Shown: positions 24,739 to 35,443, counted from the stretch's first letter. The stretch: DNA of 64,000 bases from Streptomyces griseoviridis (GCA_014649155.1 BMSM01000004.1:310001-374000), one strand, 5' to 3'. The notes: generated by a model from the sequence alone, not told the origin. Program-made: numbers and translations.

Positions 24739-25884
24739 TCAGGCCGCGTGGACGACGTCCTTCTCCTCGGCGAAGTGGCACGCCGACTCGTGGGCCGCCG
24801 GGCCGTCCGCGCCCTTGAAGCGCTCGGGAATCGCCAGCAGCGGGGCCTCCTGCGCGCACTTGTCCTGCGCCTTCCAGCAGCGGGTGCGGAAGGAGCAGCC
24901 GGACGGCGGGTTGGCCGGCGAGGGCACGTCACCGGTGAGGATGATGCGCTCGCGGTGGTCGCGCGAGTCGGGGTCGGGCACGGGCACCGCGGAGAGCAGC
25001 GCCTGCGTGTACGGGTGCGTCGGGTGGTCGTAGATCTGCACGTCGGTGCCGATCTCCGCGATCTTCCCGAGGTACATCACGCCGACCCGGTCGGAGATGT
25101 GCCGGACGATGGACAGGTCGTGCGCGATGAAGATGTAGGAGAGGTCGAACTCGTCCTGGAGCTTCTCCATCAGGTTGATGACCTGTGCCTGGACGGACAC
25201 GTCCAGCGCCGACACCGGCTCGTCGCAGATGATGACCTCCGGGTTGAGCGCGAGGCCGCGGGCGATGCCGATGCGCTGGCGCTGACCGCCGGAGAACTGG
25301 TGCGGGTAGCGGTTGATGTACTCCGGGTTCAGGCCCACGACGTCGAGGAGGTCCTGCACCCGGCGCCGCCGGTCGCCCTTGGGGGCCGACTCGGGGTGGA
25401 TGTCGAAGGTCTCCCCGATGATGTCGCCGACCGTCATGCGCGGGTTCAGCGAGGTGTACGGGTCCTGGAACACCATCTGGATGTTGCGGCGTACGGCCTT
25501 CAGCGCGCGCCCGGACAGCTTGGTGATGTCCTGGCCCTTGTAGAAGACCTCGCCCGCGGTGGCCCGCTCCAGGTTCATCAGGAGCTTGGCGACCGTGGAC
25601 TTGCCGCAGCCGGACTCGCCGACGATGCCGAGGGTCTCGCCCTGGTAGAGGTCGAAGGAGACGCCGTCGACGGCCTTGACGGCGCCGATCTGCCGCTTGA
25701 AGAGGACGCCCTGGGTCAGCGGGAAGTGCTTCTTCAGATTGCGGACCTGGAGGATCGGCTCGCCCCGGTCCACCCGCTTGTCCAGCGCGACGACCGCCGC
25801 GTCCTCGGTGGCCGCGTCGACGACGTCGACCTCCGTGACGTTCGGCGTGGCGTCCACGGCCTCGTCCTTCCTGATCTCAGCCAT
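24739..25884 (-). CDS. Oligopeptide ABC importer ATPase (DppF/OppF type), cluster 3
   Basis: A 381-residue ATPase with an acidic 40-residue N-terminal extension (EIRKDEAVDATPNVTEVDVVDAATED) absent from its cluster-1 paralogue. Motifs are Walker [11 protein letters not shown]-loop [11 protein letters not shown], signature FSGGQRQR, Walker [14 protein letters not shown] and the C-terminal cysteines SGCSFRTRCWKAQDKC. It overlaps the DppD-type gene by 8 bases, the same overlap as in cluster 1. It is the last gene of its operon. Confidence 0.93.
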   Translation of the reverse strand: MAEIRKDEAVDATPNVTEVDVVDAATEDAAVVALDKRVDRGEPILQVRNLKKHFPLTQGVLFKRQIGAVKAVDGVSFDLYQGETLGIVGESGCGKSTVAKLLMNLERATAGEVFYKGQDITKLSGRALKAVRRNIQMVFQDPYTSLNPRMTVGDIIGETFDIHPESAPKGDRRRRVQDLLDVVGLNPEYINRYPHQFSGGQRQRIGIARGLALNPEVIICDEPVSALDVSVQAQVINLMEKLQDEFDLSYIFIAHDLSIVRHISDRVGVMYLGKIAEIGTDVQIYDHPTHPYTQALLSAVPVPDPDSRDHRERIILTGDVPSPANPPSGCSFRTRCWKAQDKCAQEAPLLAIPERFKGADGPAAHESACHFAEEKDVVHAA

Positions 25885-26932
25885 GGATCGTCTCCTTCCA
25901 GAAGTGGCAGGCGCTGCGCCGGCCCGGCAGGGCGGAGCCGTCGGGCTCGGTCACCTCGAACAGCGGCGGGGTGTCGGTGCGGCAGATGTCCTGCGCCTTG
26001 GGGCAGCGCGGGTTGAACGCGCAGCCCGACGGCGTGCGGAGCAGGTTGGGCGGCAGCCCCTGGATCGCGTACAGCTCCTGGCCCTTCTGGTCCAGGCGCG
26101 GGATGGAGTCCAGCAGCCCCCGGGTGTAGGGGTGCGCGGGGCGCTTGTACAGCTCGTGCACCGGGGCCTGTTCGACGATGCGGCCCGCGTACATCACGGC
26201 GATCTTGTCGGCCACGTCGGCGACGACGCCGAGGTCGTGGGTGATCAGGATCAGACCCATGTGGTACTCGCGCTGCAGCTCGGCGAGGAGGTCCATGACC
26301 TGGGCCTGGACCGTCACGTCGAGGGCCGTGGTCGGCTCGTCGGCGATGATCAGGTCCGGCTCCAGGGCGAGCGCCATCGCGATCATGATGCGCTGGCGCA
26401 TACCGCCGGAGAACTGGTGCGGGTAGTCGTTGACCCGGGCCGCGGCGGCGGGGATCTTCACCCGGTCCATCAGCTCGATGGACCTGGCCTTGGCCTCCTT
26501 CTTGCTCAGCCCCTGGTGGACGCGGAACATCTCACCGAGCTGGTACCCGACGGACAGCACCGGGTTGAGGGAGGACAGCGCGTCCTGGAAGATCATCGCG
26601 ATCTTGGCGCCGCGCAGCTTGCGCCGCTCGTCGGCCGCCATCCGCAGCATGTCCTGGCCGCGGAAGAGGATCTCGCCCTGCGGGATCTTCGCCGGGGGCA
26701 TGTCCAGGATGCCCATGATGGCCTGCGCGGTGACGGACTTGCCGGACCCGGACTCGCCGAGCACGGCCAGGGTCTCGCCCGCGGAGACGCTGTAGTTGAC
26801 GCCGTTGACGGCCCGGACGACGCCGTCGCGGGTGTGGAACTCGACGTGCAGGTCGCGCACTTCGAGCAGCGGCGCGTCGGCACCGCCGTCGGACGGTCCC
26901 GGTACGGAAGCGGTCTGGTCGATGATGGTCAC
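25877..26932 (-). CDS. Oligopeptide ABC importer ATPase (DppD/OppD type), cluster 3
   Basis: A 351-residue ATPase: Walker A GESGSGKSV, Q-loop IFQDALSSLNP, signature FSGGMRQR, Walker B DLIIADEPTTALD, H-loop ITHDLG and C-terminal cysteines PSGCAFNPRCPKAQDIC. It starts 11 bases after the permease stop. It is closely similar to the 13930-14904 product, including the ELMDRV and PRLDQKGQELYAI stretches. Confidence 0.93.
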   Translation of the reverse strand: MTIIDQTASVPGPSDGGADAPLLEVRDLHVEFHTRDGVVRAVNGVNYSVSAGETLAVLGESGSGKSVTAQAIMGILDMPPAKIPQGEILFRGQDMLRMAADERRKLRGAKIAMIFQDALSSLNPVLSVGYQLGEMFRVHQGLSKKEAKARSIELMDRVKIPAAAARVNDYPHQFSGGMRQRIMIAMALALEPDLIIADEPTTALDVTVQAQVMDLLAELQREYHMGLILITHDLGVVADVADKIAVMYAGRIVEQAPVHELYKRPAHPYTRGLLDSIPRLDQKGQELYAIQGLPPNLLRTPSGCAFNPRCPKAQDICRTDTPPLFEVTEPDGSALPGRRSACHFWKETIHG

Positions 26933-26943
26933 GTACGCCTCCC

Positions 26944-27885
26944 TCAGCGCTGCTTCGGGTCGAGGGCGTTGCGGACCGCCTCACCGAGCATGATGAACGC
27001 CAGCACGGTGATGCTGAGCATGATCGACGGGTAGAGCATGATGTACGCCGCGACCCGGATCTGGTTCTGGCCGTCGGAGATGTCGTTGCCCCACGAGGCG
27101 CCGTCCAGGCCGAGGCCGAGGTACGACAGCGTGGCCTCGGCACCGATGTAGACACCGAGCGAGATGGTGGCGACGACGATCACCGGGGCGATCGCGTTGG
27201 GCAGCACATGGCGGAAGAGGATGCGCGAGGTGCTCGCGCCCAGCGCCTTGGCGGCCTGCACGTAGTCCTGCGACTTGACGGTGATCACCGAGCCGCGCAT
27301 GACGCGGGCGGTCTGCGTCCAGCCCAGGAAGGTCAGCGCGAGGATGACGATCGGGATGGAGCGCTCGGTGAACGAGTTCAGCATCACCATCGCGCCGAGC
27401 AGGAAGGGGATGCCGAAGAACATGTCGGTGATGCGGGAGAGCACCGCGTCGATCCAGCCGCCGAAGTAACCGGCCAGCATGCCCATCAGACCGCCGAGGA
27501 CGGTGACGGCCAGGGTGGTACCGCCGCCGACCATCAGCGAGGCGCGGGTGCCGTAGATGGCGCGGGCGTACACGCTGCGGCCCTGGGCGTCGTAGCCGAG
27601 CCAGTCGGCACCGAAGACGTGCCCGTACTCGGGCTTCTTCAGGTAGTGCGCCGCGAGGTCCTTGGCGTCCGGGCTGGCGCTGGAGAACAGGCCGGGGAAG
27701 AACGCGATCACGAGCAGCAGCAGGATCAGCAGCGAGGAGACGATGAAGATCCAGTTGCCGCGCAGGTCGCGCCAGGCGTCGCCCCAGAGACTGCGTGCCT
27801 TCTCCGGCTTGGGGTCCGGCAGGCTCTGCCCGTCGGGGGCGGCCGTCGCGGTCTTCTCCGCGGAGGTGGTGGTCAGCTCAGGCAT
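26944..27885 (-). CDS. Oligopeptide ABC importer permease (DppC/OppC type), cluster 3
   Basis: A 313-residue permease with cytoplasmic N-terminus ending RSLWGDAWRDLRGNWIF, helix 1 (IVSSLLILLLLVIAFFPGLF), an extracytoplasmic loop GADWLGYDAQGRSVYARAIY, then the BPD_transp core. The coupling loop is DYVQAAKALGASTSRILFRHVLPN. It ends VRNALDPKQR. It overlaps the upstream permease gene by 8 bases, as in cluster 1. Confidence 0.92.
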   Translation of the reverse strand: MPELTTTSAEKTATAAPDGQSLPDPKPEKARSLWGDAWRDLRGNWIFIVSSLLILLLLVIAFFPGLFSSASPDAKDLAAHYLKKPEYGHVFGADWLGYDAQGRSVYARAIYGTRASLMVGGGTTLAVTVLGGLMGMLAGYFGGWIDAVLSRITDMFFGIPFLLGAMVMLNSFTERSIPIVILALTFLGWTQTARVMRGSVITVKSQDYVQAAKALGASTSRILFRHVLPNAIAPVIVVATISLGVYIGAEATLSYLGLGLDGASWGNDISDGQNQIRVAAYIMLYPSIMLSITVLAFIMLGEAVRNALDPKQR

Positions 27886-28804
27886 AACGGATCCTCGGGT
27901 CCAGGACCGCGTACAGCAGGTCGACGATGAGGCTGGTGACGAGGTAGACGAGGACCAGGATGGTGACCAGGCCGACCAGCGTCGTTCCCTCGCGCCGGGT
28001 GATCGCGTCCGCGATCGTGCCGCCGACGCCCTTGATGTTGAAGATGCGCTCGGTCACGATCGCGCCGCCCATCAGGGCACCGAGGTCGGTGCCGAGGAAC
28101 GTGACGACCGGGATGAGCGAGTTCCGCATCAGGTGGACGCCGACGACGCGGCGCCGCGGCAGGCCCTTGGCGATGGCGGTGCGCATGAAGTCGGAGCGCA
28201 TGTTCTCGGCGACCGAGGTCCGGGTGAGCCGTGCCACGTAGGCCAGTGAGGCACTGGCCAGCACGATGGCCGGCATCAGCATCTGCCCGATGTCGGTGTC
28301 GTCGCTCACCGATGGCGCCCCGCCGGCGTTGGTGACCACCGTCTGGAGGATCAGGCCGAGCACGAAGACCGGCACCGAGATGAGCAGCAGCGTCAGGATG
28401 AGGATGAGCGTGTCGGCGGTCTTGCCGGCGCGCATGCCGGAGACCAGGCCGAGGATGATGCCGAGCGCCGCCTCGATGGCGAAGGCCAGTCCGGCGAGCC
28501 GCAGCGTCACGGGGAAGGCGTCGCCGAGGATCTCGGTCACCGGCCGGCCGCTGGCGATCTGGTTGCCGAAGTCGAAGTGAAGGACGATGCCCTTCATGTA
28601 GTCGAAGTACTGGACCAGGATGGGCTTGTCGAGGCCGTACTCGTGCCGCAGGTTCTGCAGCACCTCCGGGCTCGCGCCCTTGTCTCCGAAGAGTCCGCGC
28701 ACGGGGTCGCCGGGCAGCGCGTAGACCATCAGGAAAATCAGCAGAGTCGTCCCGATGAACACCGGGATCATCTGGAGCAGTCGTCGTATGACGTAGCGCC
28801 CCAT
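27878..28804 (-). CDS. Oligopeptide ABC importer permease (DppB/OppB type), cluster 3
   Basis: A 308-residue permease starting MGRYVIRRLLQMIPVFIG, identical over the first residues to the cluster-1 paralogue. The loop after helix 1 is YALPGDPVRGLFGDKGASPE, lacking the cysteines of cluster 1. The coupling loop is DFMRTAIAKGLPRRRVVGVH. It is separated from the binding-protein gene by 161 bases holding two strong hairpins. Confidence 0.92.
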   Translation of the reverse strand: MGRYVIRRLLQMIPVFIGTTLLIFLMVYALPGDPVRGLFGDKGASPEVLQNLRHEYGLDKPILVQYFDYMKGIVLHFDFGNQIASGRPVTEILGDAFPVTLRLAGLAFAIEAALGIILGLVSGMRAGKTADTLILILTLLLISVPVFVLGLILQTVVTNAGGAPSVSDDTDIGQMLMPAIVLASASLAYVARLTRTSVAENMRSDFMRTAIAKGLPRRRVVGVHLMRNSLIPVVTFLGTDLGALMGGAIVTERIFNIKGVGGTIADAITRREGTTLVGLVTILVLVYLVTSLIVDLLYAVLDPRIRYA

Positions 28805-28831
28805 GGTGCCTCCATGTCAGTTACAGCGGCA

Positions 28832-28898
28832 GGCCCTTTTCACCGCGCACGCCCGGCCGTCCTCGCGGATGTCCGGTACGTACATGGTGAAAAGGGCC
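28832..28898 (-). terminator. Long-range intercistronic stem-loop between binding protein and permease genes
   Basis: Perfect 13-base arms GGCCCTTTTCACC and GGTGAAAAGGGCC are separated by 41 bases. On the minus-strand transcript the structure lies just before the permease start. It may limit read-through or protect the upstream mRNA. Confidence 0.55.
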
Positions 28899-28920
28899 CC
28901 CCGGCCGACCGGCCGACACC

Positions 28921-28944
28921 GTGCCGCACCCTGGGGTGCGGCAC
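28921..28944 (-). terminator. Intercistronic hairpin directly after the binding-protein gene
   Basis: Perfect 11-base arms GTGCCGCACCC and GGGTGCGGCAC with a minimal loop, 22 bases after the stop of the binding protein (read on the minus strand). Typical of differential expression in binding-protein-dependent operons. Confidence 0.7.
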
Positions 28945-28965
28945 GGCACACGCTGTGATCAGCGG

Positions 28966-30573
28966 TTACTTCTTGACCTGAACGCCGGTCAGGATCGGGT
29001 CGCCGTCCTGGGCGTACTTGACGCCGGAGACCTTCTCCGAGTAGCCCGCGTTGACCTTGTAGTACCAGAGCGGAATGCTCGGCATGTACTCGGGGAGCTT
29101 CTTCTCGATCTCCTGGTAGAGCTTCTCCGACTCCTCCAGCGACGCGGCGCTGTCGGCCTGCGAGATCAGCTTGTCGATCTCGGGGTTGGAGAAGCCGCCC
29201 TGGTTGCCGTCCGACTTGGTGCCGAACAGGTCCCGGATGAAGTTGGAGATGAAGGGGTAGTCGAGCACCCAGCCGGAGCGGTACAGGGACTTGACCTGCT
29301 TGGCGTCACGCGCGTTGGTGTCGGCCTGGAAGTCGGCCTTGGAGTCGCCGGAGCACTGCACGCCGGTGGCGTTGGTGATGGAGCCGCAGACGGCCTCCAC
29401 CCACTCCTTGTGACCGCCGTCCGCGTTGTACTGGATGGAGATCTTGTTGCCCGGGACGCCGCCACCCTCCTTGATGAGGGCCTTGGCCTTCGCCGGGTCG
29501 TACTTGGTGACGTCACCGGCGGCGTTGTCCGTGTAACCGAGCACGCCCTTGGCGACCCAGCCGGTGGCCGGCTCACGGGTGCCCTGGAGGACGGTCTTGG
29601 TGATGGTGTCGCGGTCGATCGCCATCGACAGGCCCTGGAGGACCTTGGGGTCGATGTCCTTCCACTGCTTGGTGTAGAAGGCGACGGCGACGGTCTGGAT
29701 CGCGGAGTACGACTGGTCCACGGCGCGGTCGCCGAGGTCCTGCTTGTACACCGGCAGGTCACGCGGGGCGACCTGGCGCATCACGTCGAGGTTGCCCGAC
29801 TTGAGGTCCTGGTAGGCCGTCTCGAGCTGCGCGTAGTTCTTGAAGACCACGCCGCCGTTCTTGGCCTTGTTCGGGCCCTGGTAGTCGTCGTTGCGCTCGA
29901 CCACGATCTGCTTCTTGTGGTCCCAGCTGACGAACTTGTAGGGGCCGTTGCCCACCGGCTTCTCACCGGCGGCCTTCGGGTCCTTGTAGAAGGACTCCGG
30001 CAGCGGGTCGAAGACCTCGTAGCCCAGCTTGTAGACGAAGTAGGGCAGCGCCTTGCTCAGCTCGATCGTGAAGGTGGTGTCGTCGACGGCCTTCAGACCG
30101 GACATCTCGGTGGCCTTGCCGCCGGAGACCTCGTCGTAGCCCTTGATGTCGGAGAACCAGAAGCTGTTGGTCTGCTTGTTGTCCGGGTTCGCGGCCCAGT
30201 TCCAGGCCTTGATGTAGGACTCGGAGGTGACCGGGGTGCCGTCGTGGAACTTCCAGCCGGCCTTCAGCTTGACCGTGAAGGTCTTGTTGTCCTTGGTGTC
30301 GACCGAGTCGGCGTTCACCATGCTGATCTTGCCGGTGGAGTCGTAGTCGACCAGGCCCGAGAACAGCGACTTGATGACGATGCTGCCGTTGGACTCCATG
30401 GTGTTGGCCGGCTGCAGAGGGTTCTGCGGCTCACCCACCTCGACGGAGAACGTACCGTCCGGGTCGATCGCGGCCTTCGTGTCGCCGTCGTCGCCGCCGC
30501 CACCACAAGCGGTCGCGCTCAGCGCCACAACCGCGGCTATCGCGACCCACTTGGCGCTCTTCGCACCGCGCAT
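28966..30573 (-). CDS. Family-5 oligopeptide-binding lipoprotein, cluster 3
   Basis: A 535-residue receptor with lipoprotein signal MRGAKSAKWVAIAAVVALSATACGGGG (lipobox ATAC). The SBP_bac_5 signature lies around PVGNGPYKFVSWDHKKQIVV. Other landmarks are VGEPQNPLQPANTME at the mature N-terminus and the final VSGVKYAQDGDPILTG. A strong AGGAGGAATCC site precedes the ATG. It has a long leader (next gene upstream ends at 31105) containing a perfect dyad, so expression is probably regulated at a distance. It is adjacent to typA. In S. coelicolor bldK genes lie in this region; homology to BldKB is possible but not established here. Confidence 0.92.
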   Translation of the reverse strand: MRGAKSAKWVAIAAVVALSATACGGGGDDGDTKAAIDPDGTFSVEVGEPQNPLQPANTMESNGSIVIKSLFSGLVDYDSTGKISMVNADSVDTKDNKTFTVKLKAGWKFHDGTPVTSESYIKAWNWAANPDNKQTNSFWFSDIKGYDEVSGGKATEMSGLKAVDDTTFTIELSKALPYFVYKLGYEVFDPLPESFYKDPKAAGEKPVGNGPYKFVSWDHKKQIVVERNDDYQGPNKAKNGGVVFKNYAQLETAYQDLKSGNLDVMRQVAPRDLPVYKQDLGDRAVDQSYSAIQTVAVAFYTKQWKDIDPKVLQGLSMAIDRDTITKTVLQGTREPATGWVAKGVLGYTDNAAGDVTKYDPAKAKALIKEGGGVPGNKISIQYNADGGHKEWVEAVCGSITNATGVQCSGDSKADFQADTNARDAKQVKSLYRSGWVLDYPFISNFIRDLFGTKSDGNQGGFSNPEIDKLISQADSAASLEESEKLYQEIEKKLPEYMPSIPLWYYKVNAGYSEKVSGVKYAQDGDPILTGVQVKK

Positions 30574-31030
30574 GGATTCCTCCTAGGAGACCAATGGTTC
30601 ATCGCACGGGCAGTCCCGTGACACGACACCGTCACCGGTGCCTGAAAAAGTTGGGTGCCCGTCACTCGTGAGTCGGCGCCGCGGCTGCGGACGCCCCGCT
30701 CGATCGAGTTCTACGCGCCTAACTATCTGCCATGTCCCCACAGCCGAACCACACCCCAAAGGTCTCGGTTCGATCACACCTGGCGCTGACATCTTCCAAA
30801 ATCCGGACAAACCCTTTGCAGAAAGATCCCTGCGAAACGGACTTGTTACACATCTATCGAGGGTGAGTGTCCGCAATGCGGACACTCGGTGCAGAAAAAC
30901 GATTGCCCGGGAGCCCGGAACATGCGGGCCGGGGACCTTCCGGACGGCCGCCGCTCGGGTGCGAGATGTGGGATCGGTCTCATTCCCGGCATGTCCCGCT
31001 ATGCGAGACGCGGCGCGGGGCCGTGGAAAA
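30574..31030. promoter_or_regulatory. Long leader/promoter region of importer cluster 3
   Basis: About 460 bases without a convincing gene. The stretch 30740-30860 is markedly AT-richer than the surroundings, as expected of a promoter region for the minus-strand operon. One possible -35/-10 pair on the minus strand is TTCGGC and TAGTTA near 30723-30752, but it is weak. A 100-codon minus-strand frame (30583-30885) here lacks any family resemblance and is treated as spurious. Confidence 0.5.
30865..30887. promoter_or_regulatory. Perfect dyad symmetry, candidate operator
   Basis: GAGTGTCCGCA and TGCGGACACTC form perfect 11-base arms around a single A. A dyad with a one-base centre suits a dimeric DNA-binding regulator better than an RNA hairpin. 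It is about 290 bases upstream of the cluster-3 binding-protein start. The regulator is unknown. Confidence 0.55.
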
Positions 31031-31069
31031 CGGCGTCGGGCACCCCTGTCGCAGGGGTGCCCGACGCCG
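31031..31069 (-). terminator. Very strong terminator after typA
   Basis: Perfect 18-base arms beginning CGGCGTCGGGCACCCCTG with a 3-base loop, 36 bases after the typA stop on the minus strand. It insulates importer cluster 3 from typA. Confidence 0.9.
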
Positions 31070-31104
31070 CTCGCGGGAGGCGGCCGGACCGGCCGCCGGG
31101 CGGA

Positions 31105-33021
<1,917 letters not shown>

Positions 33022-33160
33022 GGTGCGGCGTACTCCCGGAGTGGTGAGGACGGCCAGGACTGCTGCGCTGGCCTCGCCGGGCATGCGGACGCCTCGGCCT
33101 TTTCCCTCCCATGGTACGGGGCGGACGGGGATGGCCTCCCGCACCCCTGGGGAGGGGCCC

Positions 33161-35443
33161 CTACGCGGAGGGGCTCGCGGAGCGCTGGCCGCCCTGCGCG
33201 CCCTTCTTCAGGAAACCCATGTCCTCGTAGACCGGGGTGGCGAATCCGAAGGCCCCGGCGTTGGCGAGGTTCGCGCGGGCGGCGGTCAGCTGGGGGCGCT
33301 GGTAGAGGGGGAGGGAGCCGGCCGCCGCCCAGATCCGGGAGTCGGCCTTGCGCAGCAGTGCCCGGGCCTCCTTCTCGTCCAGCGTGCCGAGGGCCTGGTC
33401 GAAGAGCTGGTCGACCTGGTCGGTGCCGACCCGGGTGTAGTTCTGCTCGACGTTGAGCGAGCCGTCGGCGGCAGGGACGGGCTTGGCGTAGATGGGGCGG
33501 GCGTCGGTGGCCGGGTAGGCGGTGCCGGGCCAGGAGTACAGGGCGAGGTCGTAGTCGCCGCTCGCGATGTGGTCGCGGAAGTAGCTCTCGTCGGAGACCT
33601 TGGTGATGTCGGTGCGGATGCCGATCCGCTCCAGCATGGCGCCGATCCGGCCGGCGACCGTGCGCAGCGTCCCGGAGCCGGGGCCGGAGGGCAGGACGAA
33701 GCGCAGGGTGAGGGGCTTGCCTTTCCTGGCCAGCGGGGCGGCCGCCGCGCCCGCCGGGGCCGCGGTGCCCTTGGGGGCGTAGGCGCCGGGCGCGCCGCCC
33801 TGGGCCTTGTTCCGCTCACCGCGCGGCTCGCCCTCGCGCTTCTCGTCGCTGCCGGTGTCGCCGGGGCTCTTGCCGTCCGCGCGCTCGACGTCCCCGCCGG
33901 AGCCCTCGGCGTCCTCGCCGCCGGGGTTCTTCTCGTCCTCGCCGACGATGTACGTGCCGTCGTCACCGCCGGGTGAGTCGCTCTCGGCCGCGGTGGTGCC
34001 CTGCCCGGACTCCTCCTCCGCGCCGGCCGCCTCCTCCCCCTTCTTCTCCGTCCCCTTCTCCAGCGGCCCGCCCGGCACCCACCCGGCGTCCGCGAGCAGC
34101 GCCCGCGCCTCCTTGACGTCCGGGTCGCCGAGCGCGCCGCTGCCGTCGGCGTAGGCGTCCTGGCCGGCCAGGGCGAGGTGGCTGCCGAGCGGTTCGGCGG
34201 GCAGGCCGAGCGGCCCGAGCACCGCCTCGGCCAGTTCCTCGCGGTCGACGGCGCGGGCGACGGCCCGGCGGACCCGCTCGTCGGCGAGGGGGCCGTCGGC
34301 GCCGTTGAGGGCGAGCTGGGTGTAGGCCGGTTCCAGCGACTTGCGGACCTCGAAGCCGCGCAGGGCGGCCCGCCGCCGCTCGGTCTTGGCGAGGGCCTCG
34401 CGCCGCTCGGCGCGGGCCAGCGTCTCCTCGTAGGCGGCCTCCTCGTCGGAGCCGTGGGCGACCGCCCAGGAGCGCAGGGCGTCGGCGGCGGACCGCCCCT
34501 GCCCGCGCTCGGGACCGGCCAGCGGCGCCGTGCCCCGGGCGCCGAGCGGGTCGGTGCCGGCCGGGGCGCCGGCCCGGCCGACCTCGCGGGCGGCCTCCGC
34601 GTCGATCTCGGCGAGGTCGAGCTTCCCGGCGGTGAGGGCGGCGATCCGCTTGCCGCGCGGCACGACGCGCAGCTCGATCCTCGACAGCTTGGGCGGCGCG
34701 CCCCACCAGCGCGGATTGCGGCCCAGCACGACCTCGTCGTCCTCCCGGTCGACCTTCTGGACGGCGAACGGCCCGGCGGTCACCGCCAGCTTGCGGCGGG
34801 CCCCGTCGTTGAAGGCGTCCGGGGTGCCCATGACGTCCTTCGGGTACAGCGGCGTGAACAGGGAGCGCCAGTCGGCGTAGGGCCGCTTGAAGGTGACCTT
34901 GACCTCCAGGTCGTTCTTGCCGCGCTCGATCTTCTCGATGCGGTCGTAGCCGGCGTTGCGGGCGGTCCAGTAGGCGCTCTCCCGGCCGGACAGGGCCCGC
35001 CACTGCGCGGCGAAGTCGGCGGCGCCGATCTCCCGGCCGTCGCTCCAGACGGCCTGCTGGTTCAGCCGGTAGAGGACGACCTGTCTGGGTTCGGTGCCGA
35101 CGACCTCGGCGGACTCCAGGTAGTCGGGGTTGCGCACCGGCCGGCCGGTGGCGTCCAGGCGGAAGAGGGACGGCAGCACCGCCTGGGCGACGCGGGTGGT
35201 GGTGGCGTCGGCGTCGGACTGGAAGACGTTGAGCGTGTCCGGCACCGAGTCGGCGGCCCAGCGCAGGGTGCCGCCGTCGGCGACACGGGCGCGGGCCGCG
35301 GCGGCGGTGTCCGGGCCGGCCAGGGGGGCGCCCGCGGGGTCGTCGGAGCTGCACCCGGCGAGGACGGGGACCGCGAGCGCGCCCGCGGTGAGGAAGGCGA
35401 CCGAGCGCGTGAGCGCGCGTGGTCCGACGCCGACGTGGGACAT
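33161..35443 (-). CDS. Orphan family-5 solute-binding lipoprotein with long acidic insertion
   Basis: A 760-residue protein with a lipoprotein signal (SVAFLTAGALAVPVLAGCSS; lipobox LAGC) and GGAGG 7 bases before the ATG. The SBP_bac_5 fold is recognisable (LRWAADSVPDTLNVFQSDAD at the start; ALYSWPGTAYPATDARPIY near the end). It is interrupted at about residues 440-570 by a disordered Glu/Gly/Asp/Ser-rich stretch with no hydrophobic residues to speak of, plus an Arg/Glu-rich part near 310-360. The usual length is 500-600. No permease or ATPase genes adjoin it, so it may feed one of the nearby importers or act as a sensor. In Streptomyces such proteins are sometimes labelled monoacyl phosphatidylinositol tetramannoside-binding; I cannot confirm a ligand. 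Confidence 0.88.
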   Translation of the reverse strand: MSHVGVGPRALTRSVAFLTAGALAVPVLAGCSSDDPAGAPLAGPDTAAAARARVADGGTLRWAADSVPDTLNVFQSDADATTTRVAQAVLPSLFRLDATGRPVRNPDYLESAEVVGTEPRQVVLYRLNQQAVWSDGREIGAADFAAQWRALSGRESAYWTARNAGYDRIEKIERGKNDLEVKVTFKRPYADWRSLFTPLYPKDVMGTPDAFNDGARRKLAVTAGPFAVQKVDREDDEVVLGRNPRWWGAPPKLSRIELRVVPRGKRIAALTAGKLDLAEIDAEAAREVGRAGAPAGTDPLGARGTAPLAGPERGQGRSAADALRSWAVAHGSDEEAAYEETLARAERREALAKTERRRAALRGFEVRKSLEPAYTQLALNGADGPLADERVRRAVARAVDREELAEAVLGPLGLPAEPLGSHLALAGQDAYADGSGALGDPDVKEARALLADAGWVPGGPLEKGTEKKGEEAAGAEEESGQGTTAAESDSPGGDDGTYIVGEDEKNPGGEDAEGSGGDVERADGKSPGDTGSDEKREGEPRGERNKAQGGAPGAYAPKGTAAPAGAAAAPLARKGKPLTLRFVLPSGPGSGTLRTVAGRIGAMLERIGIRTDITKVSDESYFRDHIASGDYDLALYSWPGTAYPATDARPIYAKPVPAADGSLNVEQNYTRVGTDQVDQLFDQALGTLDEKEARALLRKADSRIWAAAGSLPLYQRPQLTAARANLANAGAFGFATPVYEDMGFLKKGAQGGQRSASPSA

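Noticed and set aside
30583..30885. 100-codon minus-strand frame upstream of importer cluster 3
   Set aside because: It has no good ribosome-binding site, no family resemblance, lies in an AT-rich promoter-like region and would cover the perfect dyad.
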